A stretch of DNA of 64,000 nt from Tipula vernalis. Lineage: Eukaryota; Arthropoda; Insecta; Diptera; Tipulidae. Position numbers and translations under genes: made by a program. Below, one piece after another: positions 11,244 through 21,880 of this stretch. The stretch lies in NCBI GenBank assembly GCA_958295665.1, contig OY282558.1, positions 185,110,015 to 185,174,014 of the forward strand, given 5' to 3'. Below the pieces are notes generated by a model. The model was not told the DNA's origin. It saw only the letters and a program-made list of their open reading frames with translations, and ran no database searches. The first letter of the stretch is position 1, and the number at the start of each line of letters is the position of its first letter.

Positions 11244-11699
11244 GTTTGTTCTCAGCTCTCCATTTCCATCTTTGATGGCTGTACTTCTTGGGTGGAAATC
11301 TTTAGTTAGATTTCTGGCATTAGCAAAACCTTGAGTTTCCTATTTCCGCTTGGAAGCTGATGATTTCGATGCAAGATCTCATATGATCGCGCTTCTTTTG
11401 TCCAAGGTATTTAGTCGCACCTTTCCTAGCGCGGAGATATTCTGCCAGAGTGCTTCTAGTGTCGCAACACAGCCATTTTTCACGAAGCTTTCGTTTATTT
11501 TCGACGACCCTTCGGCATTGATCATCCAACCAATCATTGCGGGACCTCGGAGGCCTTCTTCCGATGGAACTTTGCGCCGCGGTGGTTATGGCTGACTTTA
11601 AAGCGTGTCACTGCTCCTGGATGTTAGGAGGAGCTTCTTCGTTGTTATTGGGCCGCTCTAAATAATTAGTTACAGCTGATTAGTAACTCTGCAGTGACG

Positions 11700-12594
11700 C
11701 TTGGTCTTTTAAAGCATCAATATTCCACCGAACGGTCTTTTGTGCTTATCTGTTGAACGTAGATGACAGTTTGCACTTATACTTAAATATGACAAGCACA
11801 TGATCGCTGTCCATGTCTGCACCTCTGTAAGATCTGACGTCGGATATGCTGGTGGAGTGTCTCTTAGACACCATGACGTGATCGATTTGGTTTTCCGTTC
11901 TTCCATCATTCGATCTCCACGTTACTTTGTGGATTCTCTAGTGTGGGAAAAACGTACTTGATACAACTAAGTTGTACGTTATTGCCAGGTCGGTGACGCG
12001 TTGGCCGTTGTTGTTACTAGTTAGGTGCAGGCTGTTAGGACCGACGTACGATGTAGTTTCTGCACTCCTACGGATTTTTGCGTTAAAGTCGCCCACGATG
12101 ATTTTAATGTCGTGGTGCGGTATATTATTGATGACTTCCTCCAGCTCGACAAAGAAGAGATCTTTGATGTCATCAGATTTATCTTCGGTAGGTGCATGTA
12201 CATTAACGATCGTGATGTTAAATTTCTTGGTGCGGAGCCTGACCGTGCCTATCCGCATGTTGATAGGGCGGAAGTTGATGATATGATGCTTCGCGCGCTG
12301 ATGGATAAGGAAGCCAACTCCAAATTCCCCTTCATTCTGATGGCCGCTGTAATGAAGGGTGTAACCATTGGTGGTGTCATGGATCCCATTCCCAGACCAT
12401 CTAAGCTCTTGTAGTGCAAGCACGTCTAATGTGTAACTCTTTGCTTGATTCGAAAGGATCTGGAGACCTCCAGGTCTTAAGAAGCTAAGCACGTTCCATG
12501 TTCCCATTTTTAAAGCGTTATCCGTGTATAATTTTCGAAGTCGATTTTGTGATGAATCCGATATGGTAATCCGAGGCCTTTGATTAGGGTTCAT
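11700..12594 (-). pseudogene. RTE endonuclease domain
   Basis: The 218-codon frame starting at 12594 has GTWNVLSFLRPGG, ALQELRWSGNG (catalytic E), VNVHAPTEDK and IIVGDFNAKI, which are the EEP-fold endonuclease motifs of RTE elements. After a frame break near 11930 the domain continues with RTENQIDHVMVSKR and DSDHVLVI (the D-H catalytic pair), visible in a shifted frame to about 11740. The domain would nick target DNA for reverse transcription. It is inactive because of the frameshift. Confidence 0.85.
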
Positions 12595-12940
12595 AACTTT
12601 AATTGTTTTTATGAGAGCAAGTTGTTGGTCTGCTGCTCAACCCGCTTGCTACATGTGTGGGCCACGTACTGGTGAGAATCTTAAGGCATCCAGTCCTACC
12701 TTGAACACATTTATATAGCGAGCCGCTTGATACAAGGCAGACCCTCGCTTCAGCCGCACCTAACCTGGAGAACAGACGCTGATTTGCTATTGGTTTTGAG
12801 GCGCCAATGACTCGCCCTGACATGTAGTGTCCATGACTATAAACAGGATTTCCCCTGCTCGTCTCCACTACACCGCCTGAATCATTTAGCGTGACCCAGG
12901 GAGCACCGCAAGGAGGTATGAATCTAGGACTTCGCCCCAA

Positions 12941-13220
12941 ACAAGTTTCTAGTCGTACCATTTGGTCTAAGCGCATCTCCAGCTATACGTTTGCGAGATT
13001 CATAAATTATGTGTTCAAGGACTTGATTAGTCAAGGAGTGTTGCTGGTATACATGGACGATTTAATTCGCGGCAAAAAATGAAGAAGAAAATTTGAAAAA
13101 AAATGAAAGCTTTCCAGATGGCAAGCTAGTTTAGAAGTAGTTTAAATGAAAAAATGTATAGGTTCCTATATCACGAGATAGACTATCTTGGCTACATTAT
13201 ATCAGAAGGAAAAATCCAAC
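12941..13220 (+). repeat. Right direct repeat flanking the RTE insertion
   Basis: This 280-bp copy of 9613-9890 begins directly after the RTE 5' end and continues without interruption into the rest of the gypsy RT. It has the intact YMDD box. Differences from the left copy (for example GTG/GCG, ATGAACG/ATGGACG and short A-run length changes) amount to several percent, so the event is not recent. Confidence 0.85.
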
Positions 13221-13633
13221 TATCACGTCAAAAGACTGATGCCGTTTCGAAATTCCTACTCCCAAGGAACATCAAGATGCTTCAAAGTTTTTTGGTCTTA
13301 ACTGGCTATACTCGATGGTTTATCCCAAATTATTCCATTACAGCAGTGCGATTAACGAATTGGTTGGAGAAAGGTGTTAACTTCGAATTTTAAGCTGAGC
13401 AAATCGTTACTTTTGAAAAACTTAAGCAGCAACTGATTTGAAACCCTGTTTTGAATATCGACAATCCAGCACCTGAAACCGAACTACATACCGATGCTTT
13501 AAAAGATGGATATGGAGCAATTTTGATGCAGAAAGATAGGGTCGACGGGAAATTCCATCCCGTTTATTACCACTGTAAGAAGAAAACTTCAACCCAGAGT
13601 AGATACTGTAGCTACGAGTTGGACCTCGCATAA
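13154..13633 (+). pseudogene. Gypsy copy 1 RT thumb and RNase H
   Basis: YLGYIISEGKIQLS, FLVLTGYTRWFIPNYS and, after a stop at 13393, TELHTDALKDGYGAIL with FHPVYYHCKKKTS are the RT connection and the RNase H start (TDAS box, here TDAL). The frame stops at 13633, where the remaining RNase H and the integrase core are missing. Confidence 0.75.
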
Positions 13634-13782
13634 GCCCGTGGATAACCTCCTACGATTTTTGGAACGGAACTTGGTAGAGGAGCATTCAAAGCACCCAATT
13701 CGAAATAATGTTTGGGACCAGAATGCGAAATCTGTTTTATGGAGTAGTATATTAAAGGTTCAGGAAGAGAACAAGAAGAAGT

Positions 13783-14058
13783 AGAACCGAAGAAGAAAAA
13801 AAGGCTAATACCTATAGGGTTGGCGACCTCGTAGCGATAAAGAGAACTCAGTTTACGACAGGCGCTAAAATCCTTCCAAAGTATTTGGGTCCTTACCAGG
13901 TTACTCAAGTCAACAGCAATGCAAGGTATTTAGTAGAGAAGGTAGGAGAATTTACTGGGACCAACGAAACCTCAACCAGGGACATGATGAACATTTGGTA
14001 TCAAATCGATCCAAATATTACGAGCGACGAGTCCGGTGAAGAAAGTAACGACCAATAA
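13783..14058 (+). pseudogene. Gypsy copy 1 integrase C-terminal domain
   Basis: A 91-codon uninterrupted frame ends at TAA 14058. It contains YRVGDLVAIKRTQ and ILPKYLGPYQVTQV, the GPY/F module of Ty3/gypsy integrases, and ends in an acidic tail (SDESGEESND). The catalytic core upstream is deleted. Confidence 0.75.
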
Positions 14059-14639
14059 ACGCGGATTTTAATTCAGTTAACTACAAAATAAGACGAAATT
14101 GACCAAAAGAAGACGGTAATAAATTCAAGACGATAAAGTCGAATAATTAAAGATGGAAAAATTCAAGATGCATGTTACCAAGAGGAAAAGGACGAACAAT
14201 AGCCGAAGTGCAGCTTAATGAAATAATGATGACCAGATTTGCAACAAGAATTAAAGATGTGGCTATTCGAGCCGAGATGGGGTACGTACTCGTTTGTCGT
14301 AATTTTCAATGGCCATTCTGCATAAAGCTGGCTGAATTTTGTTGATGCAGCGTTCATTAAGAGCCTGAATATTGGCTGAGTGGATAATCAAGCAGGGTTC
14401 AAGCACAAACGATCTTTTAGATTTATTTGTATAGGGATCAGCAAAATTGGCGTCAAACTCAAGGTCAGATATAGATAACTGGGAACATTTAAAACAGTTC
14501 ATGATAGACGTTTAAGCAATTAGAAACGCTAAAACGTCGAATTCGAATCTTTATTAGATTATTTACTAGTAATTCGTGAGTTATTGAAAGAATTACTGCA
14601 TGGAGCGCAGAATATTAATTATATGAGAATTATAAGTTT

Positions 14640-15153
14640 GACAATCCAGAACGGGTAACAACTTATAGCTCAAATCACATTAAACGAAGAGGTCATCTAA
14701 AATTTTTTAATTGTGGTGAAGAGGGACACAAGTCTAAATTTTGTTTAAGAAAAGCTGATGGTACCAAAATATTTTACATGCAATTAATTTGCGGCATTTA
14801 GCAGATAAGTGTACGTCAAAAGCTAAAGTTGAATTCGCCACAATTGCAGGTACCACTACACAATCGACCAAGACTATTGAAGTAAATGGTCAACCTATAC
14901 AATCACTAATAGATATAGGGAGTTACGCCACATTCATAACTAATGACGCTTTGAGACATTGGTCTCACCTGAAATACAGCCGTTTTCCTTGCAGTTTAAT
15001 GGATGTGGGAAAAATGTTTTACAGAGCACTCGAATTACGATTGATGGAAGAGAAGCAACAGTTGATCGTGTTTATAAATCTATGGAAAAGGGTATGCTGA
15101 GCTTTTTCAATGTAACTCAAGAATTCGAGCTTAAAATTGAAGATCAACAATAA
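14640..15153 (+). pseudogene. Gypsy copy 2 gag end and protease
   Basis: A knuckle FNCGEEGHKSKFC lies at about 14707-14748. After a frame change, the frame at 14789-15100 has VNGQPIQSLIDIGSYATFIT, an aspartic protease active-site region in which the usual D(T/S)G is DIG, so activity is unlikely. A short continuation to 15153 joins the RT lead-in. Confidence 0.6.
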
Positions 15154-15219
15154 GCTGCCATAATCAAGAAAATATTTCGTAGCTACAAACCAAAATACAA
15201 TGGGAAAACAGTACTTGAT

Positions 15220-15700
15220 ATGTTAAACACTATCACAAAATCCGATAAAACAATGAATCAACCACCAAGAAGATTGGCTCCAGCAGAGAAAGTCGAAGTG
15301 GAGAAGACAATAGCAGAATGGTTACAGAACAAAATTATTGTACCTTGCCGATCCGAGTATGCCAGTTCAATCGTGTTGGTAAACAAAAAAGACAACACCA
15401 AGCGTCTGTGCTTTGATTATAGGAGGCTCAATAAAGAAATCGTCATGGATAAGTATCCACTTCCTTTGATTGATGACCAGATCGATGAGCTGTACATACA
15501 ATCCGCCAAATTTTACAACGCTTTATGTGGATGTTTTTTCATGTGGATGTAGCTGAAGAAAGACAAAAATTTACTGCGTTTGTTACCCCAAATAACCAAT
15601 ATCAATTTCAGAAATCACCATTTGGATTAAGTACGTCTCCGGCAGCGTGATGGCTGTGAAAAATCATTTGTTGATGTACATGGATGACATTATTATTCTA
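15220..15700 (+). pseudogene. Gypsy copy 2 reverse transcriptase
   Basis: PPRRLAPAEKVEVEK, the SEYASSIVLVNKKDNT stretch, FDYRRLNKEIVMDKYPLPLI, then after a frame break at about 15550 FTAFVTP and SPFGLSTSPA, and a further shift to YMDDII (YMDD at 15676-15687). All central RT motifs survive but lie in at least three frames. Confidence 0.8.
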
Positions 15701-15759
15701 TACAAGGACGAAAGCGAAGGGATTGACCACTAAAAGCAGCTCTAGAAATAGCTAGTAAA

Positions 15760-16280
15760 TACGCTTTCAAGAAAGAAGCTCCAGAGTTTCCTTGCCTTAA
15801 CTGGATATTTCCGAAGATTCGTCCAAAACTACTCCATAATCGTAAGGTCACTATCGAACCTGTTAGAGTTTGGCCTTCTCGAGAAAGAGCCATTCAAAAA
15901 ATTAAAAGATTAGTTAATGGAACAGCCGGTACTACTAATATATAATCCAGTTGCACTGACTGAGCTACTTACAGATGCATCTAATCTAGGCATGGCTTCG
16001 GTGCGGTTTTACTGCCGAAACATTCGGCAAGTTCAGATTTTCGCTCCGTTTTTTATTTCAGTAGGAAGACATCTCCTGCGCTCAAGAAAGATACTCAAGT
16101 TACGAGTTAGAAGTCCTAGCAGTCATTTCAGCTTTAAAGAGATTCAGAGTTTATCTATAGGAATCAAATTTAAGATTATCACTGATTGCACAGCATTCAA
16201 AATAACGATGGAAAAAAAAGAAATTTTACCACGAATTGCTGGATGGACGCAGATGCATTGTGATCGTAATCTCAAATAAC
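15760..16280 (+). pseudogene. Gypsy copy 2 RNase H
   Basis: LTGYFRRFVQNYSIIVRSL (about 15800-15860) is the RT connection. The frame at 15917-16279 has TELLTDASNLGMASV, the first RNase H motif, and KIITDCTAFKITMEKK with LPRIAGW, the last part. The frame between is partly scrambled. Confidence 0.7.
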
Positions 16281-16357
16281 ACAATAGATAAGTTCAAATC
16301 AGCTCAGAAGGATGACGAAACTCTATGAGCAATACTGGAATATCGGCCATTCGAAAA

Positions 16358-17110
16358 TTATTCAGCCAAACAAGGTGTGCTATACAAAGATGATACTGAA
16401 GGAAGAAGCCTGTTGTGTGTTCCAAAGACGATGCAGAGAGAACTCATCAAAACTATACATGACCAAGGCCATTTCGGGGTGAAGAAAATGGAGGAAATTA
16501 TTAAGCGAGAATATTTTGTTCCAAAACTTCGGCACCTATGTGAAACGTGTCGGCAAAACGGCATTCCCTGTATATTAGCCGAGAAAAAGAGAGGTAAGCA
16601 GGAGAGTTTCCTGCACAGCATTCCAAAAGACGATGTATCGCTTATGACTTGCCATATTGACCATTATGGGCCTCACGTTCACCAAATTAGTATGGCTCTA
16701 TCCGGTAAAATCCACGATAACCGCTGAAGCCATCACGAAATTAGAAGTCCAAGAATGTGTATTTGGCAACACCTCTCGTCTGGTTTCTGATAGGGGAACA
16801 GCTTTCACTTCAAGAGTTGTCGAAGATTATTGCACCTATCGCAATATTGAACACGTGCTAATTACCACAGGAATACCAAGAGGCAACAGGCAAATCGAGA
16901 GGATTCACTAAATAATTATACCGGCACTGACTAAGTTATCCTTGAGTAATCCAGGGGACTGGTATAAACATATGACCAAATTACAGCAGTACCTAAAAAT
17001 TTTAGCTGGCAAAGGAACGGGAAAGAAGACTCCATTTGAAGTATTGTTTGGTGTTCAGATGAAAACTACAGAAGATGTACGACTGACGGATGTGTTCATC
17101 TTCATCAGCG
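16358..17110 (+). pseudogene. Gypsy copy 2 integrase
   Basis: The HHCC zinc module (HDQGHFGVKK... CETCRQNGIPC) lies in the frame from 16377, followed by MTCHIDHYGP with the first catalytic D. After a frame change at about 16680 comes KLVWLYPVKS, SDRGTAFTSR (second D) and GNRQIERI, with 35 residues between D and E. There is a stop at 16911, then a short C-terminal stretch (TPFEVLFGVQM). All three catalytic residues are present but not in one frame. Confidence 0.8.
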
Positions 17111-17140
17111 ATCGCAATTAGATGATGAAAAATCCCTTTT

Positions 17141-17222
17141 GCATCCCGCCCCTATCGGGATTCGAACCCGGTACCTCCCGATCCAAGCGCCGCAACTTTA
17201 ACCACTGCGCCGTTTGGCCGGT
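17141..17222 (-). mobile_element. tRNA-like SINE head
   Basis: The minus strand has a pol III A box (GGCGCAGTGGTTAA, 17199-17212) and a perfect B box (GGTTCGAATCC, 17158-17168) at tRNA spacing. A T-arm can fold, but the 5' and 3' ends do not pair into an acceptor stem, so it is a tRNA-derived SINE head or tRNA relic, not a functional tRNA. It sits at the junction of gypsy copies 2 and 3. The SINE body would extend to lower coordinates (about 17085) but is not identified. Confidence 0.6.
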
Positions 17223-17339
17223 GCACTGATAGATTCAAATGCTTCAAATGTCACACGAAATACATTTGGTAACTAGTTTGGTCATATTTCTGCAAAATGT
17301 CACACATCAAAACATAGAGAATCTGCGGGTTGCTTCAAA

Positions 17340-18330
17340 GCAATCAAGATTGGCCATTATTCGGTGCAAGCCCCAATAGACACAGGAAGTGAGGAACCTC
17401 ACTTTGATTATTGAGAGAAGATGAATGGAAACCGATGGGTTCACAAAAGCTCGGAAGTAAAATCATTAATATTAGCGGTATTGCAAATGGCCAAGCGAAC
17501 ACTATGGGATGTTTTGATTCTAAAATCTACATAACGACGGCGAATTTGAATATATTACATAAAAAGACGATTGTCGGTAAAGATGTTTTGACCGGTACGG
17601 AAATTTTCATCGGGCATGAAGAAATTCGAATCAAGAAAGTGTCAGAAGTGTTAACAAACATAAATACTGACAAAGGTCTAAACATTAGTGATCCAAAATA
17701 TAATGCCGATATTGAGCCTCTTGTGAGCAATTATCATCCTACGAATAAAAACTACCCTCCTGTGAAAATGAAGATCATATTAAAGAACGTAACACCAGTA
17801 TACGAACTCCCAAGGCGTCTCTCACCAGGAGAAAAATTGAAGTTCAGGCAGAAATAAGTGAGTGGAGGAAAAATGATGTCATTAGACCAAGCAATTCGGA
17901 GTTTGCAATTTTATGACTTTGTGTGGATTACCGACGTCTAAATATACAAATCGTCATGTACCGCTACCCTTTGGCTATAATAGAGGATCACATCGACCAA
18001 CTTTACGATTCTTCAGTTTTTACGACTTTAGATCTAGAAAATTGTTTTTTTCATGTACCTATCGAAGAAAACTGTAGAAAATACCCACGAGCTTAACAAA
18101 GTACCATTCGGCTTATGCACCGCACCGTCGTAAAAGCGTACATAATGATATATATGGACGACATAATCATACCCGCAAGATCTTCAGGTTAGTCAATGCG
18201 AAAGCTTCAAGAAGTTTAAAGTTTGGCTGAATACGGTTTACGGATCAAATGGCAGAAATTTTCTTATATCTATAGTAACATTGATTACCTCGGTTATGAA
18301 GCTCTAGAGGCGCTACCAAACCTTCATTAT
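17340..18330 (+). pseudogene. Gypsy copy 3 protease and reverse transcriptase
   Basis: APIDTGSEEPHF (about 17370) keeps an intact DTG active site. After a stop, the frame at 17411-17857 runs from the protease to the RT lead-in (PVYELPRRLSPGEK). RT pieces follow in changing frames: VDYRRLNIQIVMYRYPL, FTTLDLENCFFHVPIEE and IYMDDIIIPA (YMDD 18151-18162). The section between FHVPIEE and YMDD is shortened. Confidence 0.75.
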
Positions 18331-18409
18331 CGAAAACAAAGTATGTAAACCTAATAATATAAAGACTAATTATGGTAAGGATTGTGAGTTTGTTTTTAGT
18401 ACATTACAA

Positions 18410-19262
18410 CTATTTTTGGCAATTTACAAACCAACGGCGGAGACGCAACTTCACACCGATGTTTCAAAATGGGAATTCGGTGTTGTGCTCAGAAGGATGA
18501 AGATTCGAAGTTTCACCCAACGTATTATTATAGTCGAAAAACATCTCCTACAAAAGAGAAGTATTCCTCATATAAATTGGAGCTGCTTGCAATTATTTAT
18601 GTACTTGTCATTGATTGTAGCACATTTAAATTGACAATGGAGAAAAAGAAATTTCAGCATTTATCGAAGGATGGGCTCTTCAGTCGAAACCCTGCAGTGA
18701 TGGTGATCGAATCGACCTTAGACCTTACAAAGATTACTTCAATGAACGAGGCGTAATATTTAAGCTACAACCGGACAGACGAAACCTACTGTGTATACCA
18801 AAATCAATTATAAACGAGGTAGTTCGTAAAATTGTGTTCACAACAATTATAGATAGTTTTTCGAAGTACATTTGGCTCTTTCCTGTTAAATCAACGACTA
18901 TTGCCGAATTTATGCAGAAAATGGCATAGTAACAGATGAACTTCGGAAATCCTGCCATAATAATCTCTGACCGTGGCACTGCATTCACATTGAATAGTTT
19001 CCAAGACTTCTTTATAGGGAGCAAGGCATTCATCAAACGCTGATTACAACTGGAGTTAAAAGAGAAATGGACAAGTTGAAACAATACTTCAAATCATAAT
19101 ACCGCCACTTACTAAAATGTCCATTGAATGTCATGAAAACTGGTTTAAGTATGTCAGTCGCTTGCAACGCTTAGCGGAAATAATTCAAGAAGAAATAACC
19201 ACGGAATTTATAGATCAGAGGAATGCCATTCGAGATCAAGTACAGATCATAAAATTAAAAGA
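18410..19262 (+). pseudogene. Gypsy copy 3 RNase H and integrase remnants
   Basis: TQLHTDVSKWEFGVVL and FHPTYYYSRKTSPTK are RNase H pieces, and CSTFKLTMEKKKFQ is its end. Then NLLCIPKSI, SFSKYIWLFPVKSTT and IIISDRGTAFTL are integrase pieces, with the zinc module deleted. The frame at 19117-19262 (ENWFKYVSRLQRL...) is the post-core region. Frame breaks occur throughout. Confidence 0.7.
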
Positions 19263-19560
19263 CCAAAGTATTGAAATCCTGTCAAAAATGACCAAAAATT
19301 TGGTTGGTCCAAAACCACATTTCTCGACGTTTCGAAAGTCCCTTAGTCTAAAAAAAGCAAAAAAAAAAAAATATCCGTCCGTCTGGTTGTAAGGATGTCT
19401 GTATCCATGGTATGTTGAGAACGGCTTGTTCGATTTAAAAAAAAATTCGGCAAACTGTTTCTATGCTCAAGGGGGAGATTTGAAAAGCTTTTGGAATCTG
19501 TACGTTAAGATGGTCGGGTACCTGTCATACGAATTGGCCCAAAACACATGGTCATAGAAA
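19263..19560 (-). repeat. Right arm of a long-range inverted repeat
   Basis: Reverse complement, with many substitutions and small indels, of 5231-5485. Shared features are CAGACGGACGGATA-like sequence, CCATGGTAT, AACGGTTTGTCC-like sequence and AAAAGCTTTTCAAATCTCC, all in inverted order. The join to gypsy copy 3 lies at about 19262. Confidence 0.6.
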
Positions 19561-19800
19561 CATTTACAAATTTTTTATATATGTTGGTTTGAATATTGTG
19601 TTGGGCATTGAGTTTGGAGTTAAGTTGAAGGTTAATTTAGGGGTCAATTTGAGGGTTAAGTTAAATTTGAGTTCGATTTGAACCAAACTGTACACAAATA
19701 TTGTTTAAGACTTAAGAAAGATCACTGTTAATAAACAATACCTCCATCTCCTCTTTGAGTGATGGTAATCGGGTCCAAAGTTACTACGGAGGAGTATCTT
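19561..19800 (-). repeat. Inverted CTCAAC module and unique tail
   Basis: 19561-19690 is GTTGAG/GTTAAG-rich and mirrors 5080-5230. 19690-19800 is the inverted unique tail (ends ACTACGGAGGAGTATC) and mirrors 2990-3100. The modules are therefore shared with the left complex, though their order is not the same. Confidence 0.55.
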
Positions 19801-20105
19801 AAACCTCAAATTGAACATTTTACATTTCAATATAAACTTTTAGCAAATTATATGAATGGTCAAATTGATATCCGCTTTGGAAATGAGATTGTAAAATGAT
19901 GTTTCGATGAAGTTCTGGAATATGGCCAAGTATGACGGAACTACCATTTCTTAAAAAATTTGATGACATTCGGCTTGTGGATTGGAAATGTGATTCTAAA
20001 ATGATTTTTGGATGAAGTTCTGGAATATGCTCAAGTATGATGGAACTTCCATATTTCTCAACCAATTATAATGGAATTCGGCTTGTGTATTGGAAATGCT
20101 GCTGT
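19801..20105 (+). repeat. Two satellite-related monomers
   Basis: Two adjoining 108-bp-type monomers. The first has the ATGTTTCGATGAAG and ACCATTTCTTAAAAAA variant (type B), and the second has the ATTTTTGGATGAAG and TTTCTCAACCAATTAT variant (type A). The same two types alternate irregularly in the array at 25873-27850. Confidence 0.75.
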
Positions 20106-21880
20106 GAATGTAGTGCCAAAGTGTCTGAAAACTTTTTTATTTGTGCTGGTGAATGTAATAAACTTTGTAACGGATCTATAGCGTGCTGCACATCCTGGTA
20201 GCCGGATAGCGATCAGGGAAATATGGGGTTCAATTTTAGCCGCCATAATTTAACAATCCGCCCAAAAAAAATAAATTGATGTGCTCAAAAAAAAACAATT
20301 TAAATCACAGGTTACATAACGAAATCACAACTCTAGGTCTATACTGAAAAACTCCAAGTCATACCTCCACGAAGTATGGCACCTCACCATAACGGAAAAT
20401 TTACCACATCATTTTAAATGAAATAACTACCTGAACTCATTTTATGTTGCTAATAACACATTTAAACATATTTTATTAGATAACTTTTGCTTGTACATAT
20501 ATGTATATAAAAATAAAAAAAAATATAAGAAAACTAAAGATTAAGAAAATTTGTATATATAAAAAAAAATTAATTTCGGCTAACCGACCCCGGTATTTAT
20601 TACGAAATTTCGTTTCATTATTAAATTTTTAACGATTATTTGAAAATTTGTTTGGTTCACTTACCCGTTTGATGCGGCAGAGCTCTTCCGTTGCAAACTG
20701 TGGAATAATAAGTTAATAAAATTTGCACTTAATTCGCGACACGATACCAAATTTTCTTTTAATCCTTAATTTGGGCTATTTGTACTACCACAGTAACCAC
20801 TATTTCTATATAAATCTATTTTTTATTATTAGACCTAAGTTACACTATGCAAACAAAAAAAAAAAATATCAAAGATAAATTTAAGTTTTAGAAATTTTAA
20901 CTGATACTTAATATTTTCACTATAAGACTAGTTTACACTTTGCAAGATGTTGAATTAAAACACTATATTGAACACTATATTGAGGTAAAGTTGAATAGCT
21001 AATCCAAGTTCTAGTCGAACACAATCAAATATACCAATTATAAAATTTCTCGGACCAGCTGATTTGTAGAAAATATCCACATTTAGTTGACAAGTGTATT
21101 GATAATATATTTTCGTAATATTGTATACACAAAATAGAAAGAAAATAAAGATGAATAAGTAAAGATGAATAAATAATCTTGTGACCAATGCCGTTTGCGG
21201 ATCACCGTTAGGCCACTCAAACGGTGTTGCAGAAAATCCTGTTTTTTTTTTCTTATTAAAAAAAACTATTTTCCCGATTAGTTTTTACTGAATCTAGAAC
21301 ACAAGAGAAACATTATATTTAGCGTTACGTCATATAAGACTCTACCAAATTAAAAAAAAACAAACCGATATGATCTTACCTTTCCCTTAAAACTTTACAA
21401 TTACGGATTTTTACGGAATTGTAACAATCGGCTAATAAAAATGCTTCTTCAAGCTTCCTATAGTGGAAAATTTGAGGATTAATTAGCATACAGCCAACTA
21501 CTTAGATTTTTTTTTTTTTAATATGCACTATATTTACCGGACGATTTTTTAAGCTTAAACAATTTATTATTCCAATGTGTACTGCTTCAGGTTTATTTTG
21601 TTGTTTTTTTTCTGCTCTCAACTTATTAGCACTGGCCACCAAATTACGAATGATTCAATAAAAAATAAAAAACTTTATTTTATTCCCACTCGGTCACAAA
21701 TGTTTGGAAAAGTCCGTTAATGCCATATAAGAGAGAAAAAAAACAATCATAAACCAGAACGGGTACCTATTACTAAACATAAATATCATTTCATAAGTCA
21801 GGGGTATGAAACACTATTTTATAAATTGCGATATGTAGTGAAATAATTAAGGTTGAATAAAGCATACGTAACAACTTATT
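20106..21880. other. AT-rich non-coding DNA
   Basis: No gene is recognisable. The open frames (for example 20955-21188 on -) are AT-rich and show no conserved motif. Homopolymer runs are frequent. Confidence 0.4.

Larger units (their letters stand above)
9891..12940 (-). mobile_element. RTE-clade non-LTR retrotransposon, 3'-truncated
   Basis: A 3,050-bp minus-strand element inside gypsy copy 1. From 12940 downward it has a GC-richer 5' region, an apurinic-like endonuclease (12594-about 11700), a linker, and an RTE-type reverse transcriptase (11243-9891). The protein breaks off shortly after FERKVIC... in the C-terminal region, so the distal C-terminus, 3' UTR and tail are missing. That is unusual, because target-primed insertion normally truncates the 5' end. 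Frameshifts and stops make it inactive. Confidence 0.85.
7106..14058 (+). mobile_element. Ty3/gypsy copy 1, decayed and split by an RTE element
   Basis: The order is putative leader, gag with two zinc knuckles, reverse transcriptase, RNase H and integrase C-terminus. The protease (between 8960 and 9039) and the integrase core (between 13633 and 13783) have been deleted, and the coding frame has many stops. The polymerase is interrupted at 9890/12941 by an RTE element. Copies 2 and 3 follow in the same orientation without visible LTRs between them. Confidence 0.75.
14100..17110 (+). mobile_element. Ty3/gypsy copy 2, decayed
   Basis: A second gypsy polyprotein in the same orientation, with knuckle, protease, RT, RNase H and integrase in normal order but many frame breaks. 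It is related to copies 1 and 3 (shared NK.IVMDKYPLPLI wording) but clearly diverged. No LTRs were identified. The first 500 bp are probably degraded gag, which I cannot confirm. Confidence 0.7.
17330..19262 (+). mobile_element. Ty3/gypsy copy 3, decayed
   Basis: A third gypsy fragment in the same orientation: protease, RT, partial RNase H and a shrunken integrase. It ends where the right arm of the long inverted repeat begins (19263). It has the same general wording as copies 1 and 2 but is more degraded, with large deletions in RNase H and integrase. Confidence 0.7.

Noticed and set aside
17141..17222. Functional tRNA gene on the minus strand
   Set aside because: A and B boxes are good, but the acceptor stem does not pair and the T stem has a mismatch. 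SINE head or tRNA relic fits better.
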